Assembly: GCF_029867415.1 (NCBI RefSeq)
Contig: NW_026705791.1
Span: 357,501 to 421,500, forward strand
DNA length: 64,000 bases
Direction of reading: 5' to 3'
Origin: Vicia villosa
Lineage: Eukaryota > Streptophyta > Magnoliopsida > Fabales > Fabaceae
How positions within the stretch are numbered: position 1 is the stretch's first letter; each line of letters begins with the position of its first letter. The notes beneath the pieces are model-generated. The model was given only the letters and a program-made list of their open reading frames with translations. It was not told the DNA's origin and did not search any database. This document shows positions 1-11,820 of the stretch, in pieces. The position numbers and the translations under genes were made by a program.

Positions 1-1700
1 TAGTACTCCAATTGCATTGAGATATGGTACTTCAGGACCAAGCAAATTTCATCCTTTTCTCGAGGTCTAAAAAGATCTTTCTAATGATCTAACATTTTCA
101 TCTAAAGATCTTTGTCCATATAGAATCATTTCAACACTTTTCTATATAGCCTTCTTGATGTACAAATATTCTTTTGTCCACATGCTCGATTTGCAAACCT
201 AGACATATTTTATCTTTTCTAAGTCCTTCATCTCAAACTCTTTATTTAAGCAATTTATAGCTTTTGGAAGCTCTTCAGGAGTTCCAATAATACTTATGTC
301 ATCAACATAGACAACTATTATTGCAAATACTTTTCCATATCATTTTATGAAAATACAATGACAAATTGAGTTATTTGTATATCCATCCTTTAGTAAATAT
401 TCACTATGGTGATTATACCACATGCATCTAGATTGTTTCAACCCATAGAGAAACTTGTTCAATTTGATGGAGTAGTTTTCTCGAGATCCAAAATTACATG
501 CCTTTGGTACATTGAACCCTTCGGGGAGTTTCATGTAAATGTCACTATTAAGTGAACCATATAAATAAGATGTCATTACATCCATCATGTTCAAATTAAG
601 CCCTTCATGTGTTACAAGGCTAATTAATTATCAAAAATCAATTGAATCCACTACAGGTGAATATATTTTATCAAAATCAATCTTAGGTCTTTGTGAAAAT
701 CATTGAGCAATAAATCAAACTTTATATCATTCTTATTTTTCTTTTTCCCAAAAACTCATTTATATCCAATTAGCTTCACACCATGAGGTGTTCGGACTAC
801 AGGTCCAAAAGTGAGTCACTTGTAAAGTGAGATTAATTCTTATTCAATTGAATATATTTATTTTGGCTAATTTTCACTTAGTCTCTAATCTTTAATAGAC
901 TTTGACTCATGATCCTCATTATCATTGATCACTTTTAGCGCTATATTGTATACAAAGACATTGTCAATATTGACTTTATTTAGTTATCTCAATTTCGGTT
1001 CCATTCCATTTCATCCATGACAAAATTTATCGAGATCTCTTTATTTCATATTTCAAGTACTTGATTTGTTCTTCTGGAACTGAAAAATTAAATTAGATCA
1101 AAGTGCTCTTAGCATTTTCATATCCTCACTTGAGTCATCTTTAGTTTCTTTTCTTAGTAGAGGACTTTTAACATTGGAACCGACTTTCATACCACGCTTC
1201 AGGCGCAGCTACAACTCATTTGCAATATTATATTATCCAATAGAAGAATCCACTTTGAGTGGAGTATTACCAGCTGATAATTTATTTCATAAACTTTGCA
1301 AATGAATAATATTTTGAACATTTGGTTCATATTGATTTGTACGAGGATCAAGACAATAATTTATTTTAACTTGTTCATTTGAACTTCTTGTTCATGATTT
1401 CAGTTTTTCATTTCCCTTCCCCTAATATTGGGAAAAATTAATTTATCAAGTGATAATCAGCCTACTGGGCTACAATCAAGTATTTGATTATTTTCTCAAA
1501 TTATATCCTCAAAATTGAGAGTCATATTAATTATATTTTTCAAATATTCTTTCATAACTCATCTTAATGTATTATATTGGAGCAATATATTGGAATATAC
1601 ACAACACATCCAAATGTTCACTAAGATAAAGTATCCTGTTGGCTTAATGCGAATAAATATCTTAATATCATAGTTTGGGTGTTTCAAATATATAATTTAG
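1..1700 (-). pseudogene. Degenerate Ty1/copia polyprotein relic
   Basis: Read on the minus strand this is the reverse transcriptase to RNase H part of a copia polyprotein, running off the window's left edge. The best open piece (340-594) reads through YLYGSLNSDIYMKLPEGF and LNKFLYGLKQS, the conserved copia RT block before the YVDD box. Near base 1 the translation ends in a GPEVPYLNAIG-like stretch, as found just after RT. Stops and frameshifts occur throughout. It is clearly a dead element; its upstream boundary near 1.7 kb is soft and no LTR was recognised. Confidence 0.8.
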
Positions 1701-3176
1701 AATTGATGATCTCATAAGTATCAACCATATAATTAACATTAGACGTCTAAAGAATGGATCTTCGGGTCCATTTTCTTTTTATGAACATATATTACATGAT
1801 ATTCAATATCAATTTTAATAATATATGTGATACTTATACAAGAATTTCTATAAAAAAAATCCAGAAAACAAGATCTTAGTCTAATTAGTTGAGAAAATAA
1901 TTTCACAAACTTCTGGTTGTGAGTAGAGACATATCCATGATAGTTTAGTCGATGCAACAATTAATGTCATAAAAACGCAATTTCTCAAATTTTTATTTTC
2001 CTTTTGAAACACACAAAAATTGACTGGATTGAAAAAACTTCTGGTTCTTCAATACAAATTATTCGCATCATATTATATTCGAGATGACCCAACCGGTTTT
2101 ACCAACGACACATTTAAGTGTAATTTGTAAACTACTGGTTTACAATGACATGTGCTTCAATTGTACTAATATAAGTGTAGTATAAGTCCAAGAGAAAAGC
2201 CGATAGCTTTTCTATTATACATTTTATGTCCAATTCATTTGTGTAATACAAAGATATTCAATACCTTCAATATAATTCATGTAAGTATTGTGTCTTGTGT
2301 TCAATACTCATTATAGACAAAATATTTGGCTAGACATAAAGAAAACACACAAAAAGAAAATATAAAGGATTAAAGTTTATTCGGATCTCGACTCTATCAA
2401 AATATGAGATTACTTTCGTGTGCCTTTAAGATGGACTAACAAATGTCATCCACACACTATACTTGTAAAAAGAAAAGAATAGTATAATTAAGATTTATAT
2501 GAGAAATCTAAACACTATTATAACAACTTTAAAATAAGTAGCAACTTTAGACTATTGATATATTATTTAATAGATTGCAATGTTTTAATTCTCTTGTTAA
2601 AATATTAATATTTAGAAATAATATGAACAAAGAAATTGTATCAGCAAGACTTTGTTTAATATGAGGTATTACAATTGAGTATATAAATTAAACACCGATC
2701 ATCCTAATTTGGAGCATCAAGAACTAAATCTAATTTGTGTAATGATTGACAATATATTCAAAACCAATATGATAGTATCTCATGATTAATAATTTTAATC
2801 ATACACACGCATATGAACATATTATCATATAAAGATGAAAGATAAGAATATATATGGGCATCCACAATAATATTTATTCATAACAGACAAATATTACCGA
2901 CTGAGTGTTTTTTACGTATTGAGCATATTATGTATGTACTCCCTTGTAGCATGAGCCACACTCATTTTAGAGTTATTAAGTATCATTAATGAACAATTTT
3001 AGGTAGGTAGGTTCATTGATAATAGAGTATGGTTGTTGTGAGTTTTCAATGAAGTAAATATCTCTCATTTTACTATTTCTTTTGTATTCCGAACAGAAAA
3101 CGTAACTCTTTCTCTTCAGTCATTGCTTCTTCTCTCAAATCCAGCACACCCTTAACCTAGCTTTCATCTCTCACAA
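1701..3176. other. AT-rich non-coding stretch
   Basis: I see no coding region or recognisable element. The left part may be further decayed retrotransposon DNA. The last 100-200 bases presumably hold the promoter and 5' UTR of the gene that starts next, but I could not single out a TATA box with confidence. Confidence 0.4.
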
Positions 3177-3856
3177 ATGGAATCCACCGCTGCCGCAACC
3201 TCTCCAAGCACTGTTAAGGAATCCACCGCCATCACCGTTGTTGCAACCTCTCCAAGCACTACTGTTAAGGATCGTAAACGCAAAGGTAATTAATGGTGCG
3301 TGTGAAATTGCATTTAGTATAGCATTTGTTTGTCTTTGAATGATAAATGCATTGAGGTATTGCAGGTGAAATTATGTTATCATCAATCACGGAGTTAGAC
3401 ATAATCCAGACACACCCACTAGCCTCACTCGCCGCCCTGGGAATCTGCTTCTTCACGTGGTCCTATCATCTTAACAACAAGGCATACTTCTCGGTCTGCA
3501 AGCCACCCAGGTTCCTCAACTCCCGATACCTCTTCGCCTATGTGGTCTTCTCCCTCGCCTCCTTTCTAGTCACAACCCTGGTCAATCTCCTGCTCAGACG
3601 AGCAATTCGTCTCGGTTCCAATGGTGCAGTGTACATCAACAGATACACTCTTTCTATTGGTAAGCTGCTTTCCGGTTTTGGATTTCTTGGATTCTGTTTT
3701 CCCATGCTGTCGTTTCTCACTCTCCTTCAGATTACGCCTCCCTGTGTTCGTGGTGATTCCGTTGATGCTTACATTGTTATGTTTCTCGTCATTGTGCCTA
3801 CCTTGTCTGTTCTTTACATTGCTCATGGTCTGTACTACATTTGGAAGTTGTTTTAA
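3177..3856 (+). CDS. Two-exon gene for a small multi-pass membrane protein, unrecognised
   Basis: Exon 1 is 3177-3285 and exon 2 is 3366-3856, joined by an 80-bp intron (GTAATT...TTGCAG) that keeps frame through a Gly codon, giving 199 residues. The first 36 residues are hydrophilic and contain an imperfect repeat: ATSPSTVKE, then ATSPSTTVKD, followed by a basic DRKRKG. The rest has about four hydrophobic segments, near residues 50-66, 85-107, 126-149 and 165-190, ending in a short tail. The exons are much richer in G+C than the flanks, which supports a real gene. I do not recognise the family; it looks like one of the plant-specific small integral membrane proteins. An internal ATG at 3374 would give a 160-residue form without the Ser/Thr-rich head. 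Confidence 0.75.
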
Positions 3857-5060
3857 TTTACATTTTGTATTGCTATTATTGCTACTCAAATCATGTTTTG
3901 TTGTTTGTTAATCTTGTTGTTTTGTTATTTGAAGAGATGTCTCTGTCTTATCTTTGTATTAATTAACTCGTAGCCTTGTTTGATATCTTTACGATATATT
4001 TTAAGGATCAAAATTTTTGAAAAGATAGATCAAATATATTTATGTTTGTTTGATATCATTTGAATGAATGTAAATTAATTAAATTTAATAAAAATTAGGG
4101 AATCTTGACCCAAAAAAAAAAAATTAGAGAAAAAGACAGAATATGAAACTGAATAAATTCATTATATGTTTGCCTTAATAAATTCATGCTTATATGTCTC
4201 AATGTAAAATTTTGTTACATTGAAGGTAGCTCTATGGTAGATAAGAATTCTCATTCTTTAAAATATTCTTTTTCACATGCTGCTACTGCTACACTCCAAC
4301 TAATAGTTGTTGAATCTATTTATTAAGGTACTACTTTCTTTTCTTCTATTGGTTTCAAAACAAAACGAATATTTAATAACATTTACTATTTTCCCTAACC
4401 CTTTTCATGCAATTTTTTCACACCTATCCTATTTTATTATAAGTTTCATTTTCTCATTTACACCACTATTTAAATTTTCAACCCATCCATTTAAAATGTG
4501 TTCACTTTATTCTAGGTGATCTTTCGTTAATCTTTCGTCTTTCGCTAATCTTTCGTCTTTCGCCTTAAAATTTTCAAAGTGATCCAAGAATCTCCTTAAC
4601 TCAATATTCATCAACTTATCCAAAATCTCTAAACACTGTCCTACTTTATTCCAAATTCTACTTGTGAATGGACACGACTCGAATTGGTGAATGGAATTGT
4701 GAGCTCATTTCCAATTGTGAGGATTGATGTTCATATGTTCAGTATTGATATTGGTAGTGGATTTGTTTTGTAGTAGACATGTCTTGTGTCATGTTCTTTA
4801 GTATTATATATATTAAATATTTTTACCTTTTAAAAGAAATTAATAAGTAAGAAACCGATAATTTTTTATACTTATCTTTAGTAAATTAAGCAACTTGTGA
4901 GCCATTGATATATTGAAGATAGTGAGCGATTTGATCTTGTTTAAATTACACATTAGGTGATTTATCGAAGAAAGTGAGTAGTTTGATCTTTTTGACAACT
5001 TGATCACCCATCATCCAATCTTCTTTTAATTGAAAATAAAATACATAATAAATAAAGAAA
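3857..5060. other. Non-coding AT-rich spacer
   Basis: 3' flank of the membrane-protein gene, then unassigned DNA. A short tandem of TCTTTCG(C/T) units lies near 4519-4563. Nothing else is supported. Confidence 0.4.
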
Positions 5061-5840
5061 ATTATGTTACAACAAAAATCCAACGACGCACAAGAAATGT
5101 CTGATAACTGGTAAAATAAACACAAAATACAACCTAAACAGACTATCTAAAAAAAGGAGATCAACCCGAAGCAAACCACAACTACTAAAGAACCACCTCA
5201 CGAAGTTAAGGCTAGATCTCAAACTAATTAGATCCACCATCAACCGATGAAATCTCAACAAAAGAGGTACTAAAGACCCCCCACCAAACTCTGAAGTAAT
5301 ACAAACACTCAATCTATTATTATAAGTGTAAGTAGAGGATAGGATTCCGAAGTCAATCTATGAAGGTGCAAGAGTTCACTCTCGGCCTGTCCAAAATCCT
5401 TTGTCAAGAAAAAAAACTCTTCTCCACTTCCTTAGATGTCTTTGTGACTCCGTTAAAGATAACATCATTTCAGACTTTCCAAATGAATCAGATTACATCA
5501 TGCCAAATCATAAGTCAGACACCCCTATACTTAACCATACCTCCTAAAGGAAGGAAAGACTCGAAAAGTCCTACATGATCCTGGTGAATAACTACGTACC
5601 ACCCCGACCACCTTAAAATTTTATACAAGACTGACGAGTATATCTCACAAGTAACAAAAAGGTTAAGAGCAGTCTCAACCGGATCCCCACAAAAGGGACA
5701 AGAAATTCTACTAGTGTCAGATAACACCCATATTCTAAACAAGTTAACTATGATAAAGAATCTACCTAGAAATAATTGCAAGGAGAAAACTAAGATCTCA
5801 GACGGAGCTCAACCACTCCAAATAAGGGAAATGATATGAC
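5060..5840 (-). pseudogene. LINE (L1-type) 3' end with zf-RVT zinc-binding domain
   Basis: The minus-strand frame 5781-5515 contains CPFCGDPVETALNLFVTCEIYSSVLYKILRW. Its C-x2-C ... C spacing and trailing Trp are the zf-RVT module that follows LINE reverse transcriptase in plants. Downstream on the minus strand a typical 'W...WKVWNDVIFNG' stretch follows, with stops and frame changes. It is a 5'-truncated, decayed insertion of unknown age. Confidence 0.75.
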
Positions 5841-6529
5841 TTTTATAATGAATGTCCCTTAGGTTTCACGCGGATCACTAACGACAGCGTCTTGAGCGTT
5901 AAAAATTATTAAATGGAGGATAAAGATTTGTTAAGGCCGGTGTATATAATATAGAAAAAAACACTTAACTATCACCTCGGTCATGACAAGTCACTAAGGT
6001 GAATGCACATTTTATATCTTTTTAATTACATTGTTTTCACATAATATTAAAAATACATTGTATGCAACAAATCTTCAATGATATCAAGATTTAGATGCTA
6101 GAGGTCTCATGCTAGATGCTAGAGATCTGTTTCTAGGGCCAATTAGAATTTTATTTTTTGCAATTGCAATTCATCCCAGAGATATGTTGTAGCGGTGGTA
6201 AATATTTCCTCTCTTTGGGGCGGCTTCATATATTATTAAGGATTATGTTAAAATCTGTTTAACGAGTATTTTTAAAGTAAAATATGATTATTATACCACT
6301 TGATTTAACTATAAAACTGAGGTAAATTATCATCTCCTTTAAACTATCACCTCGATTTTGGATTAAACGGAGGTGAATAATTTTTTTATAAATATTACAT
6401 TGTTAATCCAGAATATTAAGTTAAATTGTTTAAAAAAAAATCATTTCAAACGTTAAGCTTCATTATTTGTTTAAGTTGAAGCTCCCATCTTTGTTTAAGT
6501 CCCTTCTCAATTGAAGCTCCCTTCCCTTT
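5841..6529. other. Spacer without genes
   Basis: Nothing recognised beyond AT-rich sequence and a local repeat of 'gatgctagag'-type words near 6101-6135. Confidence 0.35.
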
Positions 6530-7110
6530 TACTTTCCTTCTCAAAAAGGTCGATCTTGTCCATCATAGTTACCATGTCCACATACTCTGATTCCTATACA
6601 GTATTACATCCAATTATATCTTGAGTTTACCTAACATTGTTGAAGTCACCAATTACACACCTAGGCCCTTGTATCTTCTGGTGTAGCTTTTTAATATCTT
6701 TCCATAATATTCTTCTATGATGTAACTGGTTAAGGGCATAGATGGTTGTGAGCCAAATTTTGAAATTACTACAGATTGTATGTATACCAGAAAAAATCAT
6801 TTAATATGTACTAGACACACTTTTGACCTCCACTTTTGTTGCATCCCATAACACCCAAATTCTTCCATTCTCATGCTCGGAGTAGTTTTCCAAGTATGAC
6901 CATTTCTGACCCTGTTTTTCCTAATAGAGATAGCTATGGATTTTTTTTACTCTGATTTCAACTAAAATATCAATAACATGTTTGATACTATTTAGACGAG
7001 AGTTAATCTCTTTATTTTCAGCTGTTTTATTAATCTGCCAAACATTCCACGAGATGATCATCAAACTCCTTGCTCCCCACAAATACAAAGGTAGCCGAGA
7101 TAATTTCACC
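6530..7110 (-). pseudogene. LINE endonuclease (EEP/APE-type) fragment
   Basis: On the minus strand the frame starting near 7052 reads MIISWNVWQINKTAENKEI, the conserved start of plant L1 endonucleases ('WNVWG' with the early Asn). Further along, in broken frames, come ILVEIRVK (usually ILIETRVK) and CVIGDFNNV, the catalytic 'GDFN' block. The order EN start, ETR-like, GDFN is correct, so this is one 5' LINE segment. It may belong to the same insertion as the 3' LINE piece at 5.1-5.8 kb, although the RT between them is missing. Confidence 0.75.
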
Positions 7111-7668
7111 TAAAAATGAATTATTCTTAACATATCTCTTTTCAAGCAGAAATCATATTGCGATTCCCTAAAGAGCATATACATGTTATGAATGGTATAT
7201 GGCCTTTCAATATTATACAATATTTAAAATTTAATATTTTTATTAATATATTAAAAGTTATACTTTAATAGTAAATTATATTTTTAATTAAAAATATTTC
7301 TTTAAAGTTATTAAAAATTTAATAATAAATGTTTATTTTAAGATTAAACAAATAAAAAAATAACATCAATTTATGTTCTATTCAAGAGCAATATGAAAGC
7401 AGCTTTTGTATTTTCTATTAAACTAAATAGAAAAATAATTAACAATTTAAAAACAAATAGTATAAAATATATACATATTGATATTTTCATTCGCTAGCCT
7501 AGCCTAAATTCTCATTAATAGTTAAAGAAGTCATATTACATTTAATAAAAAAGCAAAAATAAATAAAAATAAATAATAGCTCGTAGCCTTGCTTTTCAGC
7601 AACAATGCTTTGATATCTTTCCATATCTCTTCCATTAAATAGATATCTTTCCATATTTCTCATATAGT
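7111..7668. other. AT-rich upstream region of the neprosin-family gene
   Basis: No coding signal. A short duplication of 'gatatctttccatat' occurs at about 7612-7655, just upstream of the start codon. Confidence 0.35.
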
Positions 7669-9182
7669 ATGAAGAAAATGATGAAAATATGGTTTGTTGT
7701 TCTGTGTTTGGTGACCAGCAGCACTATTGGTCATAGCTTGTTGAAGAAAGATTTCAAGTTGGAGACAAAGTTGAAGAGCATTCAGGTATTTTTATATGCA
7801 TTTTAATTATTTCTAGTTTCATTTTATTTCTATAATGATTTTTTTTTTTTAATTTTGTAGACAAAATCTGGATCTGTTGTTGATTGCATTGACATTTACA
7901 AACAACCAGCTTTGGATCTTCCTTCTTTGAAAAATCACAAACTTCAGGTATTATGTTTAATTTCTTTATTTTTTTTATTACTTTTTATTTTTTCTCTTTC
8001 CTTATATTTATTTTTCTTTATTTTGTGATAGGAAATGCTACTAACAAAATTGTCATAGGATGGCATGTAAGTTTATTAATCGACTATTTTGCATCGCTCC
8101 TCATGAAAAAATATTATCTAACCTATCTCATTCATATTATCAGGTTCATCCAAGATTATATAATGATGATGAGACACACTTCTTTTCATTATGGACTGTA
8201 AGTCAAGATTAAATGTTTTTTAAGCTATGTTGGATATACTTTATATGTTAGTTCTTACTAAAACAACTAATCTTAGCAATGTTTAGAAATTTTCCTTGAA
8301 TTTTTATTCACATTGGAGATAACTTAAAATCAGGATGCTACAATATAGAAGTTCATTTCTTTAATATATATGACACGGTGTTAAAATATTACAGTCGGAT
8401 AACTTCAAATCAGGATGCTACAATATGATGTGCCCGGGTTTTATTCAAACAGACCGTTCATACTTTCTTGGCTCACGCTTAACTAAAACAACAATGTATG
8501 GAAGTGAATATACGGTTGAATTGTCAATTTCTCTTTTTCAGGTGATCTCTTTATTTCTAAAGATTAACATTCTTTTGACTTATTAAACCGTAAACTTATT
8601 AGTAGATATTTTTCCGGAAAATATGCTTATGCTTATGTGTTACAGGATGCAAATTCTCAAAATTGGTGGTTGAAGGTGGAAGATAAGGCAATTGGATATT
8701 TTCCGGCATTGTTGTTTTCTAACTTGACGAAAGCGGATCAAGTGGGATGGGGTGGCATAGCAATGACTCCAGTTGGTGTTCCTAAGCCTCCAATGGGAAC
8801 AGGACATTTTCCAGATGATGATAGTCTATTAATACATGCTTGTTATTTAAGGGATGTTGCATTTCAAAATGCATCTAGACAAGAAGACTATCCTCAGTTA
8901 TATTCGACACAACTTTACCAAAATGCGCCATGCAATTGCTACCATGTTGGTATTTACGAATTTCCCGAAAATTCCGATCAATTTGGAGGATTTGCTGGAA
9001 GTTTCATTCAATTCGGAGGACCAGGTGGTGATTGTGGAAATGACAACTTTTTTAAATTATTTGGTTTAGTTTGTGTGATTATAATAATGGTGTTTGTGAT
9101 AAATTTTTTTCTGATATGTCTAAGAGCATACTTACACAAATCAAGTGGTTCTTGTTGTGATGTTGTCGCTGGGAAGTTATAA
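7669..9182 (+). CDS. Neprosin-family (DUF4409/DUF239) protein, internally truncated and possibly a pseudogene
   Basis: Recognisable exons are 7669-7785 (signal peptide, WFVVLCLVTSSTIG core), 7861-7947 (the family's SGSVVDCIDIYKQPALDLPSLKNHK activation-peptide block), 8032-8066, 8144-8197, 8395-8541 and 8646-9182. The C-terminal half matches the peptidase fold well: GCYNMMCPGF, NWWL, IGYFPALLF, GTGHFP, FGGPGG. The canonical middle exon is missing except for a 35-bp remnant (NATNKIVIGWH). That remnant breaks the frame if included; skipping it leaves an open 313-residue product. Family members carry two catalytic Glu, in EAGW and WGGE motifs; here the positions read VIGW and WGGI, so both appear lost. 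An extra C-terminal hydrophobic segment (about 25 residues starting LFGLVCVIII) suggests a membrane anchor. A functional peptidase is unlikely. Confidence 0.75.
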
Positions 9183-10139
9183 AATACATGATGAACTGAT
9201 CTTGTTTTGAATTGATTTATAATGCTTTAAATGAATGGATCGGAATTAACCATATCGTTGAGCCCGACTCCTTGTGTAAGATTATAATGAAGTTCTGTTT
9301 TACTTCTTATGCATAATGCTTATACATATCAAAGTAATATGCATTTTCTGTCATGCATTTTATTCTACCAGTGGAAACCAGAAGACAACAAGATGCAATT
9401 TTATAAACAGAAATCAAGATTAAGAATGAATGTGTTCCTTTCAATATGAAATTGTAAATTATAGTACATTTTTTTCATCCCAAAAATTGGGATATAATTT
9501 TTGCTTGGCAACTTCAAGCTAAAAGGCAACATGATCATCAGGAGCGAAAGCAATAAACTTTCCATCAAGGTAGACGCCGAGGATGCTTTTTACAGATCAT
9601 CCGGCATGGCCGTCGGCTCCAAAAGATCTATGATTAACTGCCACCAAAATAAAGTAATAGAGTTTAGGCAATATTTATTTAAATTTATTATGCTCTAGGA
9701 ATATTCAAGAAATAAAGTTCTTCAACTACATATCACCAAGTCTTCTAAGTTCAACCAAATCAACAAGACATGAAACAACATCAATATTATCAATATCAAT
9801 AACCTTGTACCTAGTATTTTGGTCCTTGAGAAGCAATAAAAGACAATCTATATCAAGATACTACCAATCAAGATACTGAATTCTTCTCTACGAATTCAAC
9901 ATGGATTTTTTCTAAGCAAGATGAAGCTAAAGTCATTGTTGATTTCACCAACTCAGCTACATACTCAAAGACTAATTCAAAAGTGGTTTTGTAACTAGCT
10001 AAATGACCAAGTGCACTAACAACAACTCTTTGTTCAACCCAAATAATAATAAAAAATTCTAGATCAATGTATAAGATGTTTTGATTTTGATTTTAGTATT
10101 AAACATAATAAGTTGTCATAAAAAGCATTAAAACAATAA
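9183..10139. other. Mostly non-coding; possible 5' part of kinase fragment
   Basis: After the 3' flank of the neprosin-family gene, 9501-9698 has an open frame (…IRSESNKLSIKVDAEDAFYRSS…) that I cannot place. It may be the degraded N-terminal region of the kinase fragment that follows. No other signal. Confidence 0.3.
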
Positions 10140-10612
10140 AGGTGTGCCAACAGTTTATCAGAAAAATCTCACAAGACAGATCAAAGTTGTGCAAATGATC
10201 ACACAGAAAATGATGATCACATAGTGATAGTTTAGATAGCACAAGTAGTTCACATAATAAGCCATATTCTCCAAGACAAAATCCAAGAAGAATTATTTCA
10301 AAGAGTGCAGCATGTTCATGTAGTGATAGTTTAGATAGCACGGGTAGTTCACATAATAAGCCACATTCTCCAAGACAAAATCCAAGAAGAATGATTTCAA
10401 AGAGTACAGCAAGTTCACGTAATGATAGTTTAGATAGCACAAGTAGTTCACATAATAAGCCACATACTGGAGGTGATGTAAGATGGGATGCTATCAACAT
10501 GGTTTCAAAAGGGTCAAATTGTAGTCTCAACTTCAGTCACTTTAGGTTTATGAAACGTGTTGGTTATGGTGACATTGAAAGTGTTTATCTTGTTGAGCTT
10601 AAAGGAACATGA
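10140..10612 (+). pseudogene. AGC (VIII) protein kinase fragment, N-terminal part only
   Basis: The 3' end reads KPHTGGDVRWDAINMVSKG then LNFSHFRFMKRVGYGDIESVYLVELKGT. This is the start of a plant AGC VIII kinase of the D6PK/KIPK type: the 'HK..DVRWEAI' lead-in, 'HFRLLKRLG' and the glycine-rich loop. The frame stops at a TGA right after the first beta strands, so no catalytic Lys, HRD-type or DFD motif is present. Upstream, in the same frame, a Ser-rich linker is repeated: 33-residue units with core DSLDSTSSSHNKP, two and a half copies starting at about 10224, 10323 and 10422, followed by SPRQNPRR. It is a captured or decayed gene piece and cannot be a kinase. Confidence 0.7.
10224..10465 (+). 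repeat. 99-bp in-frame tandem repeat, about 2.5 copies
   Basis: The word GATAGTTTAGATAGCAC recurs every 99 bases. Copies differ by a few substitutions. The period is a multiple of three, so the 33-residue unit stays in frame within the kinase fragment. Confidence 0.85.
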
Positions 10613-10869
10613 ACATTCTACGCCATAAAAACCCATTTAAATCAATTATTTCCAGTCAGCCAAAAAGAGATTTTACAAATTTTAGTAACATAATTTCTTG
10701 CAGATTTCAAAATTTAGTGACATATCTGCATTATGGCAGAGATCAACTAGTTGCTTAACATAGCCAGGTTTCAAAAATAGCCACATTTGAATTGAACCTC
10801 AGCTAATTGCTTATCATTTTCTTACATTAACCAGAGATCAAAATTAAAACAAAGAGAAGAAATACTAAT

Positions 10870-11820
10870 ATATATCATCTTACTTGAGTATCTCTAGCAC
10901 GGTCGTCGCAATATTCTCCATCTCTTCCCCGATAAGTTCTCTCGTGAAGCTCTTGCATTAATGGAGTTCTTCTCTTTGCCACAACCTAATACACATAGAA
11001 CTCCAATAAAAATATAACACAATTAAGAATATAATTTAAAAAGTAGTGAGATAAAAATATATTACCATCCGTTCAGTATCATCAGCAATACTAATGCTTC
11101 CGGCTCTATGATTAGCGCTCCCCTCTCTGATGCTCTACGTTGCTTTGCTTTTTCAGATTTTTTCTTAAACTCATCTAATTTCCAATAAACAAGCATTTCT
11201 TTAAACACATTTTCGCCCATCCATAAAGTCCCGATCCCTCTTTCTTCATGTCTGAAAGTCGTGTTGATGCTCTTTTCCTAAAATTAATCTCAACCAGCTC
11301 ATCATCCAGTGTGTGCCATACACACTTCTCCTGCAATATAGAATTTAAAACAAGATGGTTAGAAATTAAAAAATTAATTTCTTAAAGAAAATATTATACC
11401 CGAAAAATTATTACATAATTAAAACAAGAAAATATTATACCCGAAATTTGTCAAACCACTTTTTATACAACTCAAGATCCTTCTTCACAAGTTGTCCGAA
11501 AGTCTTCCAAGGTGCTTTATACAACTCTTGGATAACTTCCTTTATGCTAACTGCAGGAGGCCTACTTGGCACAAAACTAAAAACCAAAATTTGAATAAGT
11601 ATTAATTAAACTTAAAAAATGGAAACAAGTGCATATGCTTAATAATATATAAGAAAGAAACTTACGAGTTTCCAACACGTTTAATAACCCATCTTCCATC
11701 CTGCTTCTCATGTTTATACTCCATCGCAACCATATCCACGTCCTCAATGTCCTCCTCCTCTTTCTCCTCCTCCTCCCCATCTTGGTCGGGCGATATATGA
11801 TCATCATGCCCCTGATGCTG
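10870..11820 (-). pseudogene. CACTA/En-Spm-type transposon protein relic (Transposase_24-like)
   Basis: Minus-strand frames, broken by intron-like gaps and stops, give in order: YKHEKQDGRWVIKRVGNS; ELYKAPWKTFGQLVKKDLELYKKWFDKF; CVWHTLDDELVEINFRKRAS with RLSDM; and near 11100-10880 a MQELHERTYRGRDGEY-like stretch ending in 'DDRARD'. This succession (W.. F..K..W; repeated R; 'H....G.…D.RA') is that of the plant transposase/putative DUF associated with En/Spm elements. The 5' side is cut off where a LINE begins. I did not find the CACTA termini. Confidence 0.6.

Noticed and set aside
3538..3911. Overlapping ORFs in other frames across the membrane-protein gene
   Set aside because: They are shadows of the plus-strand exon, which alone has an intron-supported upstream extension and coherent transmembrane pattern.
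10222..10465. Possible CRISPR-like array from regular repeats
   Set aside because: The repeats are 99-bp tandem coding units without spacers, in a plant genome.
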